This document shows positions 44,753 through 50,000 of a stretch of DNA of 50,000 bases, one piece after another. Source of the stretch: Cristatella mucedo (Eukaryota; Bryozoa; Phylactolaemata; Cristatellidae); assembly GCA_009760855.2 (NCBI GenBank), contig WPIO01000270.1, forward strand, positions 1-50,000, given 5' to 3'. Made by a program: the position numbers and the translations under genes. Under the pieces are notes generated by a model that worked only from the letters and a program-made list of their open reading frames with translations, did not search any database and was not told the origin of the DNA. The first letter of the stretch is position 1; every line of letters starts with the position of its first letter.

Positions 44753-46064
44753 CTGCAGCAACAGCAACGAGCAGCTGCAGCCACGCTCGCATCCTATTGG
44801 CGGCGGGCGATCGCTGCCGACGACGTTGTCCTTCTGAATAGGTCTGTAAAAAACAGTACGCAGCTCATTAAGAGCGACTTAACTGGATTACTGGATTGGA
44901 TAGCAGCGCTGAGTCAGCAGCGGCCGTGCTAGCCGGAAGTGTGCAGCGGCCACGCTCGCCGGAAGTCGGCAGCGGCCATGTTTACCAGTAGTAGCAACGG
45001 CCGCGCTCGCGAGACGACAGCAAGTTTGTTGAAAGGTCGACAATCTACGCGGTCGCGGCGTAAGCGCATGAACTTAGCAGACGAGCTGTGGCCTTGAACG
45101 AACTGTAATTGTTTCGAGACTCCATCTGGACTCTTCAGAAAAGAGAGCAGCTCAGTAACTAGTGACTCGAACTACTCTCGAACCGCTCTATTCGTTAGCA
45201 CGCGACTTCAGTTCTTATGGTTCAAAGAGTGCTGTGAATCCAACTTCGGGGATTTAGATCCCGTGCGCTACGCAGCACTATTTGTTGAGACAGTTCGTTC
45301 TACTGCTCCCCAAATATGAACTTGCAAATCTTCTCATCAATTAAATTATTATTTCCCGCCATATTTAAAATGTCCAGAATTTTTTTCTTTTTGAAGCCAC
45401 ATAGTGCTGCATTTAATTATAGTTTACATCAATATACAAAAATTATTGATTTTTAAAATACCCAGAAAGATATTTTACCTTTAAACGCCATATAGTGCTG
45501 CATTTAATTGGCGCTAGAATCAAATAAACAAATATCGATATAGTCTTCACTTCAAATTCATCTCGGTTTCCGTCTGCGTAGGCTAGCATGTTTTGTGTGG
45601 CGTCTCCGCTCCTTCGAGCGAAAGGTGCAGCTGTTCAAAGGGAAACTACGAAGGATCGGAGTCGTGTCGAACGACGCCGAAATCACGCCGCGGAGCTCGC
45701 GAAGTCCTCAGCAGCCGACCCCGTGAGTACTCGGTCGCGAAGTAGCTGCAACGCGGCGTCTCAGCGTGAGCCGTGGGGATATCAAGTCACATCGCTTGGA
45801 GGCGTGTGAAGCTGTCGTTTCGTAGCGCTAAGAAACTTGGACGAGCAAGCCGACCTCGCGCCTGACACTTGGCGCGGGGTATTGACAGCTCACAGGCTGG
45901 CGCCGGATCCTGCGGAAGCCCGGATGTAGCGTCGACGGAAGTTTCGCCATTTTTTGCTCGGCCACTCGCTCGCCCGCTCACCCGCCCTCCCGCCCGCCAG
46001 CGATACCGAGGCTTTTACTGTTTATGCACGCCACAGCGTTTCGCAAAATTGCAACCATAGAAAG
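44753..46064. other. No gene recognised; may hold the missing first exon of paralogue B
   Basis: GC-rich to 45.1 kb, AT-rich to 45.55 kb, then moderate. I found no minus-strand ATG exon joining in phase. Confidence 0.4.
45364..45510 (+). repeat. 91-bp AT-rich tandem duplication
   Basis: Both units end in atagtgctgcatttaatt (near 45401 and 45492). Diverged in the middle. Confidence 0.6.
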
Positions 46065-46743
46065 CTAGCTCACTGCTCGCTGGCCTACCGGCATGTGCGA
46101 TCAGGCGATTGCAGCCGGTGCAAAACTTTGCAGCTAGGCTTGTCTGTCGTGACCGTCGCAGTTGCCACATTGCTCCACTCCGCGCCGACCTGCACTGGCT
46201 ACCAGTCAAGCAACGGATTGACTTCAAGGTTTTGTCGCTCACTTTTAGGTCACTTCATCCTTTGGCTCCAGCCTATCTCTCAAATATACTCCCCCATCAG
46301 GCCAAGCATCGTACCACCCGCTTTTCGGAATCCAACAGTCCAGAAATACCTCGTACAAATCTCAAATCCTTTGGAGACCGTGCATTTAGTTCGTATGCTC
46401 CCAAAGCCTGGAACTCCCTCCCGACCTGCGTCAGAACATCCCTTGACCTGAGCTGTTTTAAAAAGAATTTAAAAACACACCTATTTAGGACAGCATTTAG
46501 TGGGTCCCTGTGATTCGTCCTTGATGTGCTTATGCGTGCTGACACTGTGCATGCTGCCACTAACCCCCTTTGCAGGCTGACCCTGTGCATATCACCCCTA
46601 ACCATGTTATTCCTTTTGTTTGTTATCAAGCATGATTTTACTTACCATTCAATTGCATTTCCCTTTGCAGCAAATGTAAAGCGCCTAGAGAGAGAGAGAT
46701 TAGGTTCTCTGAGGGCGCTTTACCAAGTGCATTATTATTATTA
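46065..46743 (+). mobile_element. LINE family I copy with open RT C-terminal frame
   Basis: The frame 46109-46513 is open ([50 protein letters not shown]), followed by stop, 3' UTR, hairpin and (ATT)n tail. One of the better preserved copies. Confidence 0.88.
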
Positions 46744-46744
46744 T

Positions 46745-47714
46745 AACGTTGCGGTGCCCGCGCGCCCGGCCGCCGCCGCGTGCGAATCTTTCGGGAAGAT
46801 TGTTCGCTGTGCGCTTTTTAGTTAAAGTCAGGCGTCACGTGGAAGGCCGGCGGGGGGGGGAGAGGGGAAGGGGTCAGGCGAACCCCCACAAAGTCTGTCC
46901 CTCGCTAATCCGCGTCGCACCGTCGCTCGCGAGATCGCGCGAGTGTGCGGTTGCACGCGCGTGACCTCCGAATCTTAGATAGAATCATCCCGATATCTCA
47001 TAATAATCTCGCAAGCATCTCGCGTCAATCGTCGCGATATCTTCGCATCGTCGATAGAAGCGACTGCGCTCGCACTCGCCGCACGCGCGCGGAGCCCCTT
47101 TCTGCGAAAGGTGGGTTTCCAACCTGGAGCGTCCGCTTCGCTCAGCGCTTCGCCGCGTCCGCTTCGAGGAAGGGTGGCGGCGGCCAGCGGGAGAGAAGGA
47201 AGATCGACTAGTGCGGAAGCTGTCACGGCAGACGGCCACGTGACAGCCTCGCGAGCGCCCGCCGAAACTCCGGGCGCGCGCGAGCGTCGGGCGGCGCAGT
47301 GATTACCGATAGTTGCTCGACAGCCGAGACATCCGAAACGGCGGCGGCGGCAGGCGATCGCGCGAGCGAAAGCGGGCAGCAGCTCGGAGCAGCAGAGCCG
47401 CAGCGCTCGCCAGGAACGCGCTACTCCTGCGCCGCAACAATGGCTCGCTAGTCGCAGCGCCCGCCCGCTAAGCGCTGCAGAGCGAGACGCGCGCGCCCTC
47501 CGACCTGCCATTTCGGCGCGCGGCGGCGAGCGGCCGCCGAGCGCGGTCTGCGCCGCGAGTCTCCGACCGTCACGAGTTGCCCGCCCTTCGCCGCCGCCCT
47601 CTGTGACCTTTCCCTCGCAGCTGGCGAAGCCTCTGCACGGCCTGAACTCGGAACTTTCTTGAACGTGTGAACTCGGTGCCCTCTGAACTCTGAAGCCTCC
47701 ACTTCCGAAAATAG
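46745..47714. other. CpG-rich block, possible promoter island
   Basis: Long Arg/Ala-rich frames on both strands without a family signature. No splice-supported exon seen. Confidence 0.35.
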
Positions 47715-47790
47715 TAACGATAATACGTTTGTATACCGCCGCAAGAGAACTGAATCTCTTTCTGGGCACTTGACAGACGCTGTAAAGAAT
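47715..47790 (-). mobile_element. LINE/SINE family tail
   Basis: Minus-strand hairpin end (AAGTGCCCAGAAAGAGATTC) finishing in tatacaaacgtattatc. Head not recognised. Confidence 0.55.
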
Positions 47791-47837
47791 GCACGGTCGT
47801 GCTTCCTTTATAGTGTGTAAAGTAAATTAAATGTAAA

Positions 47838-47925
47838 TGTAAAAAATTAAATGTAAATGTAAAGTGCCTAGAGAGAGATTCACTTCGCTGAGTGCGCTAC
47901 ATAAAATATATTATTTTATTATTAT
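47838..47925 (+). mobile_element. LINE family I tail
   Basis: aatgtaaagtgcctagagag, a hairpin and an ATT-rich end. Preceded by a short direct repeat of aaattaaatgtaaatgtaa. Confidence 0.6.
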
Positions 47926-48070
47926 AAAGCCAACCCGACATTTGTTTTTTTTTAACAAGGTAGCTCTTCTCGTAGTGAGCATATGAGTGCCTTTGGCAAA
48001 ATTAAAAATTTCGACTAAACAAGTTCAGCGACTGGACGCTGGACGCCATGGACGAGTGCCGGGCAAGGGA

Positions 48071-48236
48071 AGCTCTCTCTCTCTCTCTGTCTCCGTCTGT
48101 CTGTCTCCGTCTGTCTCTCTTTCTCTCTCTGTCTTTCCGTCTGCTTCCCTCTCCCTCTTTCTTAGTCTCTATCTCTCTCTCTTTCTCTCTTTCTCAGTCT
48201 CTATCTGTCTCTCTTTCTCTCTCTGTCTCTCAGACA
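48071..48236 (+). repeat. Imperfect CT-rich tract
   Basis: A mixture of ctct, gtct and ttct blocks. Confidence 0.85.
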
Positions 48237-48400
48237 TTTGCCTTTTCTGCGCTCTCCTCTTCGTTATCAGCGGGTTGGCGGATGTTGACACAGGCAGGTG
48301 CCGTCACGCGGCACCGACTACAATAAAGGGGAGGGGCAATTTCCCACCTCGACCCATTTGTCTCCTCCGCCACTGCGCCCGTCGGGGCGCAGACGCGGCG

Positions 48401-48730
48401 GTCGGTTAGCTGCGACCGCCGTGTCAGCGCTGCGCCAGCGTTTGTGAACAGCCACGGCGGCAAATTATGTTCACTCGGCTGCCGGAGCCCACGAGAGGTT
48501 AGGCACGCGCCGGCGAGTCGACCGCTGCGCCATTTCCGGATGTACTGAGCAGGAGGGGAACGACGGTCGGTTAGCTGCGACCGCCGCGTCAGCGCTGCGC
48601 CAGCGTTTGTGAACAGCCGCGGCGGCAAATTGTGTTCACTCGGCTGCCGGAGCCCACGAGAGGTTAGGCACGCGCCGGCGAGTCGACCGCTGCGCCATTT
48701 CCGGATGTACCGAGCAGGAGGGGAACGATA
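48401..48730. repeat. Two tandem 165-bp units
   Basis: Units 48401-48565 and 48566-48730 start gtcggttagctgcgaccgcc and differ at about five positions. The open minus-strand frame across them is repetitive and looks non-coding. Confidence 0.9.
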
Positions 48731-48919
48731 GCGGGTGCAGTTTCGCATGGGGCTACCCGTCGAAACCGCCCGCTTTTCTGACTCTGGTCGACATCTGGCT
48801 GTGTCGCTGTCTGACTTAAAAGCACTTCTTGAGATCCCTTCTCCAGTTATTATGCTCCCGAACTCGCAAAAAAGAAGCAAAGAAACTTTATCTACTCCGC
48901 AGTCTCCCGAGTGAGCTTG

Positions 48920-49138
48920 TCTGCTTTCCTGTCTGTCTGCTTTCCTGTCTTTTGTGTCTGTCTGCTGTCCAGTCTGCTTTCCTGTCTGTCCGCTTTTCTA
49001 TGTTTATGCTTTGCTGTCCGTCTACTTTCCTGTCTGTATGCTTTCCTGTCTTTTGTGTCTGTCTGCTTTCCTGTATGCTATTCCTGTCTGCTATTCCTGT
49101 CTGCTGTCCTGTCGGTCTGCTTTCCTGAGTGTCTGCTT
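48920..49138 (+). repeat. Minisatellite of tgctttcctgtctg units
   Basis: About 15 irregular units (13-18 bp) built on tctgctttcctgtctg. Not coding. Confidence 0.85.
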
Positions 49139-49199
49139 TGAGTTGAATATCCCTGATTAGGATTCAGTGAATGTTACTACCCACAGGTCATACTAGCGT

Positions 49200-49365
49200 A
49201 TGACGAGGAACCGCTTGCTAAGCGTAGAGCTGTTGGCTACCGAATACGTACCGAAAGCCGCTTAGGCTGTGAGTGCGCTATACAAAACTCTCCTGAGTAA
49301 CACCCACATGGTATTTATTACTTTGTGGAGTTACAGACGGAGATACATTACATTGCACTACATTC
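49200..49365 (+). mobile_element. LINE family II, 3' end
   Basis: Carries gttggctaccgaatacgtac, ggctgtgagtgcgctataca and gttacagacggagatacatt. Good match to the 19.7 and 30.4 kb copies. Confidence 0.7.
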
Positions 49366-49610
49366 GAGATCGTTGCTGGCGAAGCTGCGCACGCTCGCAT
49401 CGCAGGCAAAGTACAAAGTACATGAGGAGAAGAACGCGAAGCGTGAAAAGAACAAAGCGGCGGCGGCGGCTTCTTCCGCTCAAATGCTCAAATGCCCTAA
49501 TCGCTCATCCGCTCAGCAGAATACTCGCTACGACTTGCCTGCGACACCGCGTCTGGTATGCCGGCATGATGCCGGTACAGTCTGCAGCAGTCGCTGTAGC
49601 ACTAGCTGTA

Positions 49611-50000
49611 ATAATAATAATAATAATACATTTGCTATAGCGCCCTCAGAGATCTCAATATCTTTCTAAGCACTTTACATTTCCTTCAAACGAAGCAAGA
49701 TCGAATGGTTGGTGGTAGCACTCTCAATAACATCAAGTATAGCGTGGTTAGGGGTGGCATGCACAGGGTTAGCATGAAAGTGTGGTTAGTGGCAGAATGT
49801 ACAGTGTCAGCAGGCATAAGTACGTAAAGGACGATTCACGTAGACCCACTAAATGCTGTGACAGATGGGCGCGTTTTTAGTTTATGTTTAAATGCGGTCA
49901 AGTCATGGGATACCGCGACGCAAGTCGGGAGCTAGTTCCGGGCTTTGGGAGGATACGAACTAAAGGCACAGTCTCCAAAGGATTTGAGGTATGTAATGTA
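49611..50000 (-). mobile_element. LINE family I copy, runs off the window
   Basis: Minus-strand (ATT)n tail at 49611-49630, hairpin, 3' UTR and the last RT codons up to the window edge. Confidence 0.85.

Noticed and set aside
46975-47769. 264-codon minus-strand frame
   Set aside because: Arg/Ala-rich with no domain, in CpG-rich DNA where stops are rare. Overlapping frames on both strands are equally open.

Overview
The window is animal (metazoan) nuclear DNA. Protein-coding genes are split by many spliceosomal introns. The spaces between exons are filled with non-LTR retrotransposon 3' ends, tRNA-derived SINEs and long (GA)n/(GT)n microsatellites, and GC-rich blocks alternate with AT-rich ones. 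Nothing bacterial or organellar is visible. An invertebrate is most likely, but I cannot name the phylum.

Plus strand, 7.3-23.8 kb: one complete housekeeping gene, the orthologue of U2SURP (SR140), a protein bound to the U2 snRNP of the spliceosome. I could join 21 coding exons with consistent splice phases into a 1014-residue frame (the human protein is about 1029). It has an RRM, a SURP module, a CID-type helical domain, DLDG/SKW motifs, a cwf21 segment and a C-terminal RS tail. A match to the YY1 promoter element lies about 220 bp upstream of the start codon, and an ATTAAA poly(A) signal lies about 450 bp after the stop.

Minus strand, 29.1-35.4 kb and 40.9-44.8 kb: two neighbouring paralogues of a small four-helix membrane protein of the MARVEL type (CKLF/plasmolipin-like). 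Paralogue A is complete: four coding exons, 179 residues. Paralogue B has homologous exons of identical length (162 and 96 nt, all phase 0) but lacks a recognisable start exon. Its long C-terminal tail is built from a 13-residue in-frame repeat. These genes converge on U2SURP tail to tail.

The rest is repeat-rich. LINE family I (L2-like, RT C-terminus plus a 3' hairpin and an ATT-repeat tail) has some 17 truncated copies on both strands. LINE family II has four 3' ends. SINE family 1 carries a tRNA-like head joined to a 3' tail resembling that of LINE family I. SINE family 2 is tRNA-derived with a different tail. A decayed hAT transposase with a SINE inside lies at 2.4-3.3 kb, an AT-rich MITE-like hairpin at 38.9-39.2 kb, and a perfect 56-bp GC-rich palindrome at 40.7 kb. 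Between 1 and 7.3 kb, and between 45 and 50 kb, I see no convincing host gene.
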